Assembly (NCBI RefSeq): GCF_032108445.1
Contig: NZ_CP134876.1
Coordinates: 3,162,001-3,226,000 of the forward strand
Direction: 5' to 3'
Length of the DNA: 64,000 nucleotides
Source of the DNA: Micromonospora halotolerans
GTDB lineage: Bacteria; Actinomycetota; Actinomycetes; Mycobacteriales; Micromonosporaceae
A model generated the notes under the pieces. That model had not been told where the DNA came from and did no database searches. It saw only the letters and a program-made list of their open reading frames with translations. A program made the translations under genes and the position numbers. Positions 9,122 through 16,527 of the stretch are shown here, piece after piece (within the stretch, counting starts at the first letter, position 1; every line of letters starts with the position of its first letter).

Positions 9122-9616
9122 TTACCTGTAGTTGGTGAACTGGAGGGCGACGCCGAAGTCCTCGCCCTTGAGCAGCGCGATGACGGCCTGCAGGTCGTCC
9201 TTCTTCTTGCCGGTGACCCGGAGCTGGTCGCCCTGGATCTGCGCCTGGACGCCCTTCGGGCCCTCGTCACGGATCTTCTTGCTGATCGCCTTGGCCTTGT
9301 CCGAGTCGATGCCCTGGATCACCTTGGCGTCGATCTTGAAGATCTTGCCGGACGAGCGGGGGTCGCCGGCGTCCAGCGACTTCAGCGAGATGTTCCGCTT
9401 GACCAGCTTCTCCTTGAACACGTCCAGAGCTGCCCGGACCCGCTCCTCGGTCTCCGCCTGGAGACTGATCGCCTCCTCGCCCGACCAGGAGATCTCGGCG
9501 CCGGTGCCGCGGAAGTCGAACCGCGTCGAGAGCTCCTTCTCCGCCTGGCGGAGGGCGTTGTCGACCTCCTGGCGGTCGACCTTGCTCACGATGTCGAACG
9601 ACGGGTTCGCTGCCAT
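9122..9616 (-). CDS. yajQ: YajQ family cyclic di-GMP-binding protein (DUF520)
   Basis: This 164-residue cytoplasmic protein matches the YajQ family, built of two ferredoxin-like domains. Members bind nucleotides or RNA, and some bind cyclic di-GMP. It starts [20 protein letters not shown] and ends [10 protein letters not shown], both family-typical. The ATG at 9616 is preferred over ATG 9622 because AGGAG at 9624-9628 is seven bases from it and only one from the other. Its last 21 bases recur as a direct repeat at 6981-7001, implying recombination at the gene's 3' end. Confidence 0.92.
   Translation of the reverse strand: MAANPSFDIVSKVDRQEVDNALRQAEKELSTRFDFRGTGAEISWSGEEAISLQAETEERVRAALDVFKEKLVKRNISLKSLDAGDPRSSGKIFKIDAKVIQGIDSDKAKAISKKIRDEGPKGVQAQIQGDQLRVTGKKKDDLQAVIALLKGEDFGVALQFTNYR
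9123..9143. repeat. Right 21-bp direct repeat (3' end of yajQ)
   Basis: This is the copy inside the intact yajQ gene, encoding its last six residues plus part of the stop. It differs from 6981-7001 at one base. The two copies are 2142 bases apart and enclose the SDR and tetR genes. Confidence 0.75.
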
Positions 9617-9694
9617 GCTCATGCTCCTGCTGTCCGGAGGTCTGTCCTGGTCCGTCCCCCACTGACCAGCGTGGGACCCCCTGACGGTACCCGC

Positions 9695-9725
9695 TTGCGG
9701 CGGCCCGGGGGACAACCGCTATCCT
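9695..9725 (+). promoter_or_regulatory. Promoter of tRNA-Tyr
   Basis: A TTGCGG -35 (9695-9700) and a TATCCT -10 (9720-9725) lie 37 bases before the tRNA. The spacing is 19 bases, slightly long. Confidence 0.55.
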
Positions 9726-9762
9726 TGCTTCCGCCGCCGCGTCCAACGCGGTGGTATGCCCT

Positions 9763-9846
9763 GGCGGGTTGCCCGAGCGGCCAATGGGAGCGGACTGTAA
9801 ATCCGTCGCGAAAGCTTCAGAGGTTCGAATCCTCTACCCGCCACCA
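9763..9846 (+). tRNA. tRNA-Tyr (GTA)
   Basis: The sequence folds as a class II tRNA with a 7-bp acceptor stem (GGCGGGT with ACCCGCC), anticodon GTA at 9797-9799, a long variable arm and a GGTTCGAATCC T-arm. The terminal CCA is encoded (9844-9846), unlike in the other tRNAs of this window. Confidence 0.97.
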
Positions 9847-9855
9847 GGGATCGGC

Positions 9856-9893
9856 AAGGCCCTTGACCTGCGGAAACGCCGGTCAGGGGCCTT
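9856..9893 (+). terminator. Terminator after tRNA-Tyr
   Basis: A 13-bp stem (9856-9868 with 9881-9893, one wobble pair) with a 12-base loop is followed by CGTCGTTT. Confidence 0.75.
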
Positions 9894-9928
9894 CGTCGTT
9901 TCGCGGTGACCGAGGCGAGGAGACGTCC

Positions 9929-10570
9929 GTGCACGACAACGATCCGCCCTCCCCGGCCACCGCGGACGACGATCCGATCGGCCGGTTCGAGCGGCTCTAC
10001 GCCGACGCCGAGCGCGGCGAGGCGGTCGTCCCGTGGGACCTCGACCGGGCGCACTCCCTGCTCGGCGAGTGGACCGACCGGACCCGGCCGGACGGCTCCG
10101 GTCGGCGCGCCGTGGTCGTCGGGTGCGGCTTCGGCCGCGACGCCGAACATCTGGCCCGCCTGGGCTTCGCCACCGTGGCCTTCGACATCTCGCCCACGGC
10201 GATAGGGGCGGCCCGCCGCCGCCACCCGGACTCCCCGGTCCGGTATGAGACCGCCGACCTGCTCGACCCGCCGCACGACTGGCTGGGCGGGTTCGACTTC
10301 GTGCTGGAGAGCATGAACGTGCAGGCGCTGCCGGCCGAGCTGCGGCAGCGGGCGATCCCGGCGGTCGGCCGGCTGGTGGCGCCGGACGGGACGCTGCTGG
10401 TGATCGCGGCCGGCCGGCGGGACGACGAGGTCGTCGAGGGCCCGCCCTGGCCGCTGGCCCGGGCCGAGGTCGACGCTTTCGCGGCCGGCCCGCTGACGCC
10501 GGCCCGGGTCGAGGAGATCGTGGCCCCGGACGGTGGGCTCCGGTGGCGCGCGGAGTTCCACCGCGCCTGA
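9929..10570 (+). CDS. Class I SAM-dependent methyltransferase
   Basis: This 213-residue protein has SAM-binding motif I, VVVGCGFGRDAEHLA, at residues 62-76, the acidic strand-2 end VAFDIS at about 83-88, and a Rossmann-type continuation (DFVLESMNVQALP). It resembles the TPMT-like/Methyltransf_25 group; the acceptor is unknown. The GTG start is fixed by GAGGAG at 9917-9922, six bases away; an open frame further upstream runs through the tRNA and is not coding. It is a single gene ending 16 bases from the convergent VOC gene. Confidence 0.85.
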   Translation: MHDNDPPSPATADDDPIGRFERLYADAERGEAVVPWDLDRAHSLLGEWTDRTRPDGSGRRAVVVGCGFGRDAEHLARLGFATVAFDISPTAIGAARRRHPDSPVRYETADLLDPPHDWLGGFDFVLESMNVQALPAELRQRAIPAVGRLVAPDGTLLVIAAGRRDDEVVEGPPWPLARAEVDAFAAGPLTPARVEEIVAPDGGLRWRAEFHRA

Positions 10571-10586
10571 GGGCGGCGGCGGTGAC

Positions 10587-10967
10587 CTACGCGGACGTCG
10601 CCCGCTCGGCCTCGCTGCGCAGCACGCAGAACTCGTTGCCCTCCGGGTCGGCCAGCACGACCCAGCCGCTGCCGTCCGGCTCGCGCCGGTCGGCGACGAC
10701 GGTGGCGCCCAGGGCGCGGATGCGCTCGACCTCCTGATCGCGGAGCACCTCGGGCTGCAGGCAGATGTGCACGCGGTTCTTGACGCTCTTCGGCTCCGGT
10801 ACCCGCTGGAAGTAGAGCCTGGCGCCGGTGGGCGGCTCGATGGCCACCTCCTCGTCGTCGGGCCTGGACTGCGGGTCGACCGGGCAGTCGAAGACCTGGC
10901 CCCAGAAGTGCGCCAGCTCGTACGGGTCGGCGCAGTCGAACGCGACGTTGCGGATGAGGGTCCCCAT
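10587..10967 (-). CDS. VOC (glyoxalase-like) domain protein
   Basis: This 126-residue protein shows the vicinal oxygen chelate fold pattern. It starts IRNVAFDCADPYELAHFWGQVF and ends WVVLADPEGNEFCVL, where the C-terminal Glu of the metal-site motif (EFCVL) is kept. Single-domain members with this pattern are mostly of unknown function or bind small hydrophobic drugs. A GAGGCT hexamer (10974-10979 on the minus strand) is six bases before the ATG, suggesting leaderless transcription. Confidence 0.85.
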   Translation of the reverse strand: MGTLIRNVAFDCADPYELAHFWGQVFDCPVDPQSRPDDEEVAIEPPTGARLYFQRVPEPKSVKNRVHICLQPEVLRDQEVERIRALGATVVADRREPDGSGWVVLADPEGNEFCVLRSEAERATSA

Positions 10968-10979
10968 CCGGTCAGCCTC

Positions 10980-11388
10980 TCATGCCGCCCGGCGACGGCC
11001 CGCTGGCGCCGAGGCCGGTGGAACGCGTGGATCGGACAGTCCGAAACCCTTGCCCGAGGCATCGATGATGGTGGAGTCTGTTCGACGGGACCGCCACGGC
11101 TGCCCGGTTCGCCGTCCAATGTGGTCAAGATGACCGATCATCATGGCTGGTAGGCGAATCTGCTCTTACGCGCGGTTTAACCGGGAAGTCGTTGTGCGCG
11201 CCTTCCGTAGCAGCTCCGGGACCGATCGTGACAGCACGCTGGGCCGGAGGGACGGCCGCGCCGGTCGAACGGATGATTTCCCCGTCTGCCCCGGCCACGT
11301 GGGCCCTCCACCGCTTTTCCCCCTGCTCCCCGTGTGGCACGATCGTGGAACCTCCACCATCGCTGAAACTCTCTCGACAGGAGCAATC
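10980..11388. other. Gene-free stretch before the small peptide gene
   Basis: No gene or RNA family is recognised. The segment was read for cyclic di-GMP riboswitch features because a GGDEF-EAL gene lies downstream; no convincing match was found. It presumably contains the promoter of the peptide and GGDEF-EAL unit. Confidence 0.5.
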
Positions 11389-11517
11389 ATGTCTGGTCGA
11401 AGGTTGGGCCGGCTGCTTGGCTCACTTCTCATTCTTGCCGCCCTCGTCGGTGGCGTCGGCGGTTTCGACTTCGATGGCAGCACGGGGGCGCAGACCCAGG
11501 ACTACGTGTGGCAGTGA
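11389..11517 (+). CDS. 42-residue exported-type peptide upstream of a cyclic di-GMP enzyme
   Basis: This short frame begins MSGRRLGRLLGSLLILAALV and ends GAQTQDYVWQ. A basic N-terminus and one hydrophobic segment (about residues 9-25) look like a signal peptide or membrane anchor, leaving a short tail of about 17 residues. AGGAG at 11379-11383 is five bases before the ATG, so translation is well supported. It lies 111 bases upstream of the GGDEF-EAL gene in the same direction. No function is known to me; a signalling or sensory link with the downstream protein is only inferred from position. Confidence 0.65.
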   Translation: MSGRRLGRLLGSLLILAALVGGVGGFDFDGSTGAQTQDYVWQ

Positions 11518-11628
11518 CCGGTTCTCCCGGTCTGTCTTCTTGAGCCCGGCTGCCGGCCCACCGTGTTCCGGCCGGGTGACGCCCCGCGTCGGTGATCGAG
11601 CGGCGTGCCGCCAAGTCGAAGGAGCGGC

Positions 11629-14157
11629 ATGATCGGTCGCGGTCAGCCACGACGCCGGTCGTCCGAGGACGCCTGGATCATCACGGCCCCGATGGCCCTC
11701 GTCGCGGTGGCCTGCGCCACGGTCACCGGCCTGCTCGCCGAGCACCCCGTCGGCGAGTGGCCCCAGGCGGCGCTCATCCTCGCCCTGATGGTCGTGGCGG
11801 GGTTGCCGTTGCTCAGCCTGGTGGTCAACCGGCAGTCGGTCGGCGTCACGTTCACCGAGCTGCCCCTCGTGCTGGCGCTCTTCTTCCTGCCGCCGCTGAC
11901 CGTCGTGGTCATCTACACGATCGCCACGCTGGTCACGCACATCCGGCACCGGTTCTCGGCGCCGAAGGTCTGGTTCAACGTGGCCCGGGCCGCGGCCGGC
12001 ACCTCGCTGGCGGTGCTGCTTCTCCAGGCGATGCCGCCGATGGAGGGTGTCGGGCCACGGACGTGGCTCAGCATCTTCTCCGCCGTCAGCATGGTCCTGC
12101 TCGTCAGCGTCACCAGCGTGGTGGCCGTGCACACCCTGTTGAACGGCTGGCAGACCGGTCGAGCGGCATTGCGCAACGCCAAGACGGCGCTGCTCACCGC
12201 CGGGATCAACGTGTCCATCGGGCTGATCCTGCTGATCCTGCTGAGCAGCAACTGGTGGTCGGTGTTGCTGCTGGCCGGGCTCGGCGTCGGTCTGGTGCCG
12301 GTCTACCGCTCGTACGCCCAGTTCTTCCGGCAGCACCGCACCCTGACCGACCTCTACGAGTTGACCCGTGCCGTGGTGGAAAGCGGGCAGAGCGGCACGC
12401 TGGCGGACGCCCTCCTCGGACGGGTGCGGTCTCTGATGCAGGCCGAGTACGCCACACTGTGGCTCCCGCCCCAGGGTCGGCACCCGGAGACGCTCCTGAC
12501 CGCCCGGGTCGACGACCCAGGTCTGCTCGACATGGCGCACACGCCGCAGGCGCTGCGGGAGAAGGTGCGGGAGCTCCGGCGTACCGTGGCCGTGGGACAC
12601 GGGGTGACGACCGACGACGAGTTCCGCGCGGAGTTCGCGGAGCGGCGGGTCAAGGACGCCGTGGTGGTGCCGTTGCGCTCCGGCCCGGTCGTGATCGGCA
12701 CCCTTGAGGTGGCCAACCGGCTCGGTGACGGCAACCACTTCAACCCGGCGGACATCGCGCTCTTCGAGACCGTGGCCGCCCACGCCGCGGTCGCCTTGGA
12801 GAACACCCGCCTGGTCGACCGGCTGCGGCACGACGCCGAGCACGACACGCTGACCAAGCTGCCCAACCGCCGGCGGATCACCGCGGCGGTGGCCGAGGCG
12901 GTCCGGATCGCCGCGCCCGGCGAGGTGGTGGCGCTGCTGCTCTTCGACGTCGACCGGCTGCGCCAGGTCAACGAGTCGCTCGGCCACGCGGCCGGCGACA
13001 AGGTCCTGGTCGAGGTGGCCGAGCGGCTGCGGGCCAACGCGCCCTCCTCCGCCCTGGTGGGCCGCGCCGGTGGCGACGAGTTCCTGGTCACGTTGCGGTT
13101 GGAGAGCACCGAGGCGGCGCTGGAGTTGGCCGGCCGGTTGCGCGAGCAGATCCGCGACGAGATGGTCTTCGACGCGCTCACCCTGGACGTGGACACGGCG
13201 GTCGGGGTGGCCGTCCACCCGGACCACGGCAGCGACGCGGTGACCCTGCTCCAGCGGGTCGACCTGGCCGCCACGGCCGCCAAGTCGGTCCCGGGCAGCG
13301 TGCAGCTCTACAGCCCGGCGCTGGAGTCCCGGTCGCTGCGCCGGCTGGGCCTCGCGGGCGACCTGCGCCGAGCGCTGGACGACGGCGCGCTGGAGGTCTA
13401 CTTCCAGCCCAAGGTGACGCTGCGGGACCGGCGCCTGGTCGGGGTGGAATGCCTGGCCCGCTGGGAGCACCCGGCGCACGGCACGGTGGCCCCGGACGAC
13501 TTCGTGGCGGTCGCCGAGCACACCGGCCAGCTCGGTCGGCTCACCGAGTTCGTGCTGCGGGAGAGCCTGCGGCGCAGCCGGGACTGGAGCCACGGCGAGC
13601 AGGCGCTCGCCATCTCGGTCAACCTGGCCGCCCGGACGCTCACCGACCAGCACTTCCCGGCCCTGGTGCGGGATCTGCTGGAGGAGTACGGCGTGCCGGC
13701 GCAGCGGCTCACCCTGGAGATCACCGAGGCCGGGGTGCTGGACGGCACCGAACGTCCCATCCCGACCCTGAAGCGCCTCGGCGAGCTCGGTGTCCGGCTC
13801 TCCGTGGACGACTTCGGTACGGGCAACTCGTCCCTGGCCCAGCTGCGCCGGCTGCCCGTGCACGAGGTCAAGGTCGACCGCTCGTTCGTGCAGGGGATGG
13901 CGACCGACCCGGGCGACCTGGCCATCGTCAACGCGGTGGTGACGCTCTCGCAGCAGTTCGGCCTGACCGTGGTGGCCGAGGGTGTGGAGAGCGAGCTGAC
14001 CCTGGAGCTGCTCCAGGACATCGGCTGCGAGATCGGCCAGGGCTTCCTGTTCAGCCGGCCCCTGCCGTACGAGCGGTTGGAGGCCTGGTTCGGCGCCCAG
14101 GTCGACCCGGAGACGATCGTGGCGGGCGAGCTGCCGCGCCTGCGCGTCGTGCCCTGA
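11629..14157 (+). CDS. Membrane-bound GAF-GGDEF-EAL bifunctional cyclic di-GMP enzyme
   Basis: This 842-residue protein has an N-terminal block of about six to seven membrane segments (residues 18-228), a GAF-like domain (about 245-395), a GGDEF domain with GGDEF at 481-485 and an EAL domain (about 575-830). The EAL signature reads ECL at 607-609. Other phosphodiesterase motifs are intact: ITE (698-700), DDFGTG (727-732), KVD (748-750), VAEGVES (782-788) and QGFLFSRPLP. There is no RxxD inhibitory site five residues before GGDEF. It probably makes and/or degrades cyclic di-GMP in response to a membrane signal. The ATG is set by AAGGAG at 11619-11624; the GTG at 11605 lacks one. Confidence 0.93.
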   Translation: MIGRGQPRRRSSEDAWIITAPMALVAVACATVTGLLAEHPVGEWPQAALILALMVVAGLPLLSLVVNRQSVGVTFTELPLVLALFFLPPLTVVVIYTIATLVTHIRHRFSAPKVWFNVARAAAGTSLAVLLLQAMPPMEGVGPRTWLSIFSAVSMVLLVSVTSVVAVHTLLNGWQTGRAALRNAKTALLTAGINVSIGLILLILLSSNWWSVLLLAGLGVGLVPVYRSYAQFFRQHRTLTDLYELTRAVVESGQSGTLADALLGRVRSLMQAEYATLWLPPQGRHPETLLTARVDDPGLLDMAHTPQALREKVRELRRTVAVGHGVTTDDEFRAEFAERRVKDAVVVPLRSGPVVIGTLEVANRLGDGNHFNPADIALFETVAAHAAVALENTRLVDRLRHDAEHDTLTKLPNRRRITAAVAEAVRIAAPGEVVALLLFDVDRLRQVNESLGHAAGDKVLVEVAERLRANAPSSALVGRAGGDEFLVTLRLESTEAALELAGRLREQIRDEMVFDALTLDVDTAVGVAVHPDHGSDAVTLLQRVDLAATAAKSVPGSVQLYSPALESRSLRRLGLAGDLRRALDDGALEVYFQPKVTLRDRRLVGVECLARWEHPAHGTVAPDDFVAVAEHTGQLGRLTEFVLRESLRRSRDWSHGEQALAISVNLAARTLTDQHFPALVRDLLEEYGVPAQRLTLEITEAGVLDGTERPIPTLKRLGELGVRLSVDDFGTGNSSLAQLRRLPVHEVKVDRSFVQGMATDPGDLAIVNAVVTLSQQFGLTVVAEGVESELTLELLQDIGCEIGQGFLFSRPLPYERLEAWFGAQVDPETIVAGELPRLRVVP

Positions 14158-14188
14158 GCTGCGGGAACACCGCAACCGGGGATCCGAT

Positions 14189-14217
14189 TTCACCTCGACG
14201 ACGGGGTCGTGTACTGT
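14189..14217 (+). promoter_or_regulatory. Promoter of the tRNA-Thr/tRNA-Met unit
   Basis: TTCACC (14189-14194) and TACTGT (14212-14217) are 17 bases apart, and the -10 ends 36 bases before the tRNA. Confidence 0.6.
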
Positions 14218-14253
14218 TTCCTCTGCGCGACACCCCACGGGGTGATCGGGTAG

Positions 14254-14326
14254 GCCCCCTTAGCTCAGTCGGCAGAGCGTCTCCATGGTAAGGAGAAGGT
14301 CTACGGTTCGATTCCGTAAGGGGGCT
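14254..14326 (+). tRNA. tRNA-Thr (GGT)
   Basis: A standard 73-nt cloverleaf with acceptor GCCCCCT/AGGGGGC and anticodon GGT at 14287-14289. The CCA end is not encoded. Confidence 0.97.
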
Positions 14327-14351
14327 CAGAGGGTCCGGCTGGACCCGCCAC

Positions 14352-14424
14352 GGCGGTGTAGCTCAGATGGCAGAGCAAGCGGCTCATAATCGCTGTGTCG
14401 CCGGTTCAAGTCCGGCCACCGCTA
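14352..14424 (+). tRNA. tRNA-Met (CAT)
   Basis: A 73-nt cloverleaf with acceptor GGCGGTG/CACCGCT and anticodon CAT at 14385-14387. The first acceptor pair is G-T rather than the mismatch typical of initiators, and the anticodon stem lacks the three G-C pairs of initiator tRNA, so it is probably the elongator. CCA is not encoded. It sits 25 bases after tRNA-Thr. Confidence 0.95.
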
Positions 14425-14460
14425 CTCTCGTCCTCCGGGCCCGCCCGGTGGACGGTGGGA

Positions 14461-14479
14461 TGGGCGCCACAGGCGCCCA
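14461..14479 (+). terminator. Short hairpin after the tRNA pair
   Basis: The perfect repeat TGGGCGCC-ACA-GGCGCCCA is followed by CTTTG; it likely ends the tRNA transcript. Confidence 0.55.
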
Positions 14480-14481
14480 CT

Positions 14482-14511
14482 TTGCATGTCCGCGTATTCA
14501 GCGCGTAGTCT
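14482..14511 (+). promoter_or_regulatory. Candidate promoter of rpmG
   Basis: TTGCAT (14482-14487) and TAGTCT (14506-14511) are 18 bases apart, 44 bases before the rpmG start. Confidence 0.45.
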
Positions 14512-14555
14512 GATGCGCCGTAGTTGTTACCCGTGAGCGAGGAAGGCACTCCGCC

Positions 14556-14723
14556 GTGGCGAAGGCGACCGATGTCCGGCCGAAGATCACTTTGGCGTGT
14601 GTGGAGTGCAAGGAGCGCAACTACATCACGCGCAAGAACCGCCGCAACGACCCGGACCGCATCGAGCTGAAGAAGTTCTGCCCCCGGGACGGCAGGCACA
14701 CCATCCACCGCGAGACCCGCTGA
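14556..14723 (+). CDS. rpmG: 50S ribosomal protein bL33
   Basis: This 55-residue protein matches bL33 throughout ([20 protein letters not shown]). It starts with GTG, with GAGGAAGG about 18 bases upstream. The first zinc-ribbon pair is present (C15, C18), but the second reads C42-P-R-D45, so only three cysteines remain instead of four. The context tRNA-Thr, tRNA-Met, rpmG, hadA, hadB is the same as in mycobacteria. Confidence 0.95.
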   Translation: MAKATDVRPKITLACVECKERNYITRKNRRNDPDRIELKKFCPRDGRHTIHRETR

Positions 14724-14758
14724 CCCGCGGCCGGCCCGGCCGGCCCGCAGCCAGCTTC

Positions 14759-14819
14759 CGAACGCCGATCCGCACGGACGGCGGCCTCCGAGCCGTCCGA
14801 CCGTACGGATCGGCGTTCG
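14759..14819. terminator. Long two-part hairpin after rpmG
   Basis: A perfect 14-bp outer stem (14759-14772 with 14806-14819) encloses a perfect 8-bp inner stem (14775-14782 with 14792-14799). It ends 12 bases before a candidate -10 of hadA, so it may be the rpmG terminator or a control element. Confidence 0.65.
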
Positions 14820-14842
14820 TGTTGTCCGTGTAGGTTCGCGGC

Positions 14843-15289
14843 ATGTCCCTGGACCCGTCCTTCGTCGGCCGGACCTATCCGCCGACCGCCCCCTACCAGG
14901 TGGGCCGAGAAAAGATCCGCGAGTTCGCCGCCGCCATCGGCGCGACCGACCCGGCGCATCACGACCCGGCGGCCGCCCGGGCGCTCGGCCATCCCGACGT
15001 GGTGGCCCCGCCGACCTTTCCGGTCATCGTGACCATGGCCGCCAGCCAGCAGATCGTCGACGATCCGGCGCTGGGCGTCGACTACAGCCGGGTGGTGCAC
15101 GGCGACCAGCGCTTCGCGTACACCCGGCCGGTGGTCGCCGGTGACGAGCTGGTCTGCGTGAACACCATCGAGGAGGTCACCACCCGGGGCGGGCACGGCT
15201 TCCTGACCACCCGCACCGATGTGAGCACCGTCGCCGGTGAGCCGGTGGTCGCCGTCTGGTCCAAGATCGTCGTACGCGGGGAGGCCTGA
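14843..15289 (+). CDS. hadA: MaoC-like dehydratase subunit, HadA type
   Basis: This 148-residue hotdog-fold protein matches the FAS1-like/MaoC N-terminal family of HadA (start FVGRTYPPTAPYQVGREKIREFA, conserved VVHGDQRFAYTRPVVAGDEL). HadA is the non-catalytic partner of HadB in the (3R)-hydroxyacyl-ACP dehydratase of FAS-II in mycobacteria; the substrate here is inferred only. TAGGTT (14831-14836) six bases before the ATG suggests leaderless transcription. hadB follows after three bases. Confidence 0.88.
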   Translation: MSLDPSFVGRTYPPTAPYQVGREKIREFAAAIGATDPAHHDPAAARALGHPDVVAPPTFPVIVTMAASQQIVDDPALGVDYSRVVHGDQRFAYTRPVVAGDELVCVNTIEEVTTRGGHGFLTTRTDVSTVAGEPVVAVWSKIVVRGEA

Positions 15290-15292
15290 GAG

Positions 15293-15685
15293 ATGGAACT
15301 GCCCACCCAGACTTACCGGGTGACCCGCGCGGACCTGGTCCGCTACGCGGGCGCCTCGGGCGACTTCAACCCGATCCACTGGAGCGACCGGACGGCCACC
15401 AAGGTCGGCCTGCCCGGGGTGATCGCCCACGGCATGTTCACGATGGCTCTGGTCGGCCGGGCGGTGACCACCTGGGCCGGCGCACCGGACGCGGTGGTCG
15501 ACTTCAACGTCCGCTTCACCCGCCCGGTGGTCGTGCCGGACACCGACGAGGGCACCGAGGTCGAGGTCGCCGCGGTGGTCAAGGAGGTCACCGAGGACGG
15601 CCTGACCAGGCTCGACATCACCGCGACCTGCCTGGGGGAGAAGGTGCTGTCGCAGGCTCGGGCACTCGTGCGGACGCCTCGCTGA
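15293..15685 (+). CDS. hadB: MaoC-like dehydratase catalytic subunit, HadB type
   Basis: This 130-residue hotdog protein carries the hydratase motif GDFNPIHW at residues 23-30, with catalytic D24 and H29, followed by GLPGVIAHGMF. It should form a heterodimer with HadA and dehydrate 3-hydroxyacyl thioesters. The mycobacterial third gene, hadC, is absent; tRNA-Trp follows directly. That fits a non-mycolate actinobacterium. Confidence 0.9.
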   Translation: MELPTQTYRVTRADLVRYAGASGDFNPIHWSDRTATKVGLPGVIAHGMFTMALVGRAVTTWAGAPDAVVDFNVRFTRPVVVPDTDEGTEVEVAAVVKEVTEDGLTRLDITATCLGEKVLSQARALVRTPR

Positions 15686-15716
15686 GGATCCGTTCGACGC
15701 GCGAGGGGTGGACCGG

Positions 15717-15746
15717 TTGGGAAAGTCGCACGACTACCCGTACACT
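15717..15746 (+). promoter_or_regulatory. Promoter of tRNA-Trp and probably secE-nusG
   Basis: TTGGGA (15717-15722) and TACACT (15741-15746) are 18 bases apart; the -10 ends 66 bases before the tRNA. Confidence 0.65.
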
Positions 15747-15812
15747 GGTCCGCCGTGGGGCAAGTGACCCCTGCTCGGCACCTCGTGTCCGGGTGAGGGT
15801 GAGTTGCCGCAC

Positions 15813-15885
<73 letters not shown>

Positions 15886-16099
15886 CGCCTCAGGCCTGAC
15901 CGTTCCCGTGGGTCGCGCCGCCGCACGGCGGCGCCCGGCCCGTGGTGGTGGCATCGGCGGGGTTGGTTCCGAGGCATTCGGGGCCCTCCCGGTCGATCCG
16001 CCGGCCGCGGCCCGTCGCGGGACGGTTGGTCCGGCCGGCGTGACCACACGCCGCGCACGCCGCCCGGCGTGCGACCCGATATCCCGCACGGAGGGCGAA

Positions 16100-16492
16100 G
16101 TGGCCGAGAGCAAGCGGCGCGGCGAGGACGCCGGCGACGAGCGTCTGGACGACGACGCGACCGTCGACGGCGTGGCCGACGACGACGCCACCGACGCGGA
16201 CGAGACGGTTTCCCGGGGCGGCACCGCCACCCGCAAGCGGGCCCGTGCCGATTCGACCGAGGGCCGGAAGACCCGGAAGGACACCGAGCGGATCGGGCTG
16301 TTCGCCCGCATCGCGCGGTTCTTCCGCGAGGTCGTGGCCGAACTGCGTAAGGTCATCTGGCCGACCCGCAAGGAGCTGCTGACCTACACGGCCGTCGTGG
16401 TCACCTTCGTCGCGGTGATGTTGGCGATCGTGGCCGGCCTGGACTACGGCTTCGCGAAGGCGGTGCTGTGGGTCTTCGGCAACCCCAGCTGA
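16100..16492 (+). CDS. secE: Preprotein translocase subunit SecE
   Basis: This 130-residue protein is the small essential subunit of SecYEG. The first 70 residues are acidic and then basic, without conservation. The family core FFREVVAELRKVIWPTRKEL is at 74-93 and the single membrane segment at about 97-117. The GTG is set by GGAGG at 16090-16094; the frame is open upstream but unsupported. secE is followed by nusG after 35 bases. Confidence 0.94.
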   Translation: MAESKRRGEDAGDERLDDDATVDGVADDDATDADETVSRGGTATRKRARADSTEGRKTRKDTERIGLFARIARFFREVVAELRKVIWPTRKELLTYTAVVVTFVAVMLAIVAGLDYGFAKAVLWVFGNPS

Positions 16493-16527
16493 CCTGCGGA
16501 CAGCGATAGTGACGGAAGTGAGCGAGC

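Noticed and set aside
9086..9928. Upstream extension of the methyltransferase frame
   Set aside because: It reads through yajQ antisense and tRNA-Tyr; a good ribosome-binding site supports the GTG at 9929.
10968..11388. Possible cyclic di-GMP riboswitch before the GGDEF-EAL unit
   Set aside because: None of the conserved loop sequences of known cyclic di-GMP riboswitch classes was found.
11422..14238. A 938-codon frame antisense to the GGDEF-EAL gene
   Set aside because: His/Gln/Asp/Arg-rich composition typical of antisense shadows, and it crosses the tRNA promoter.
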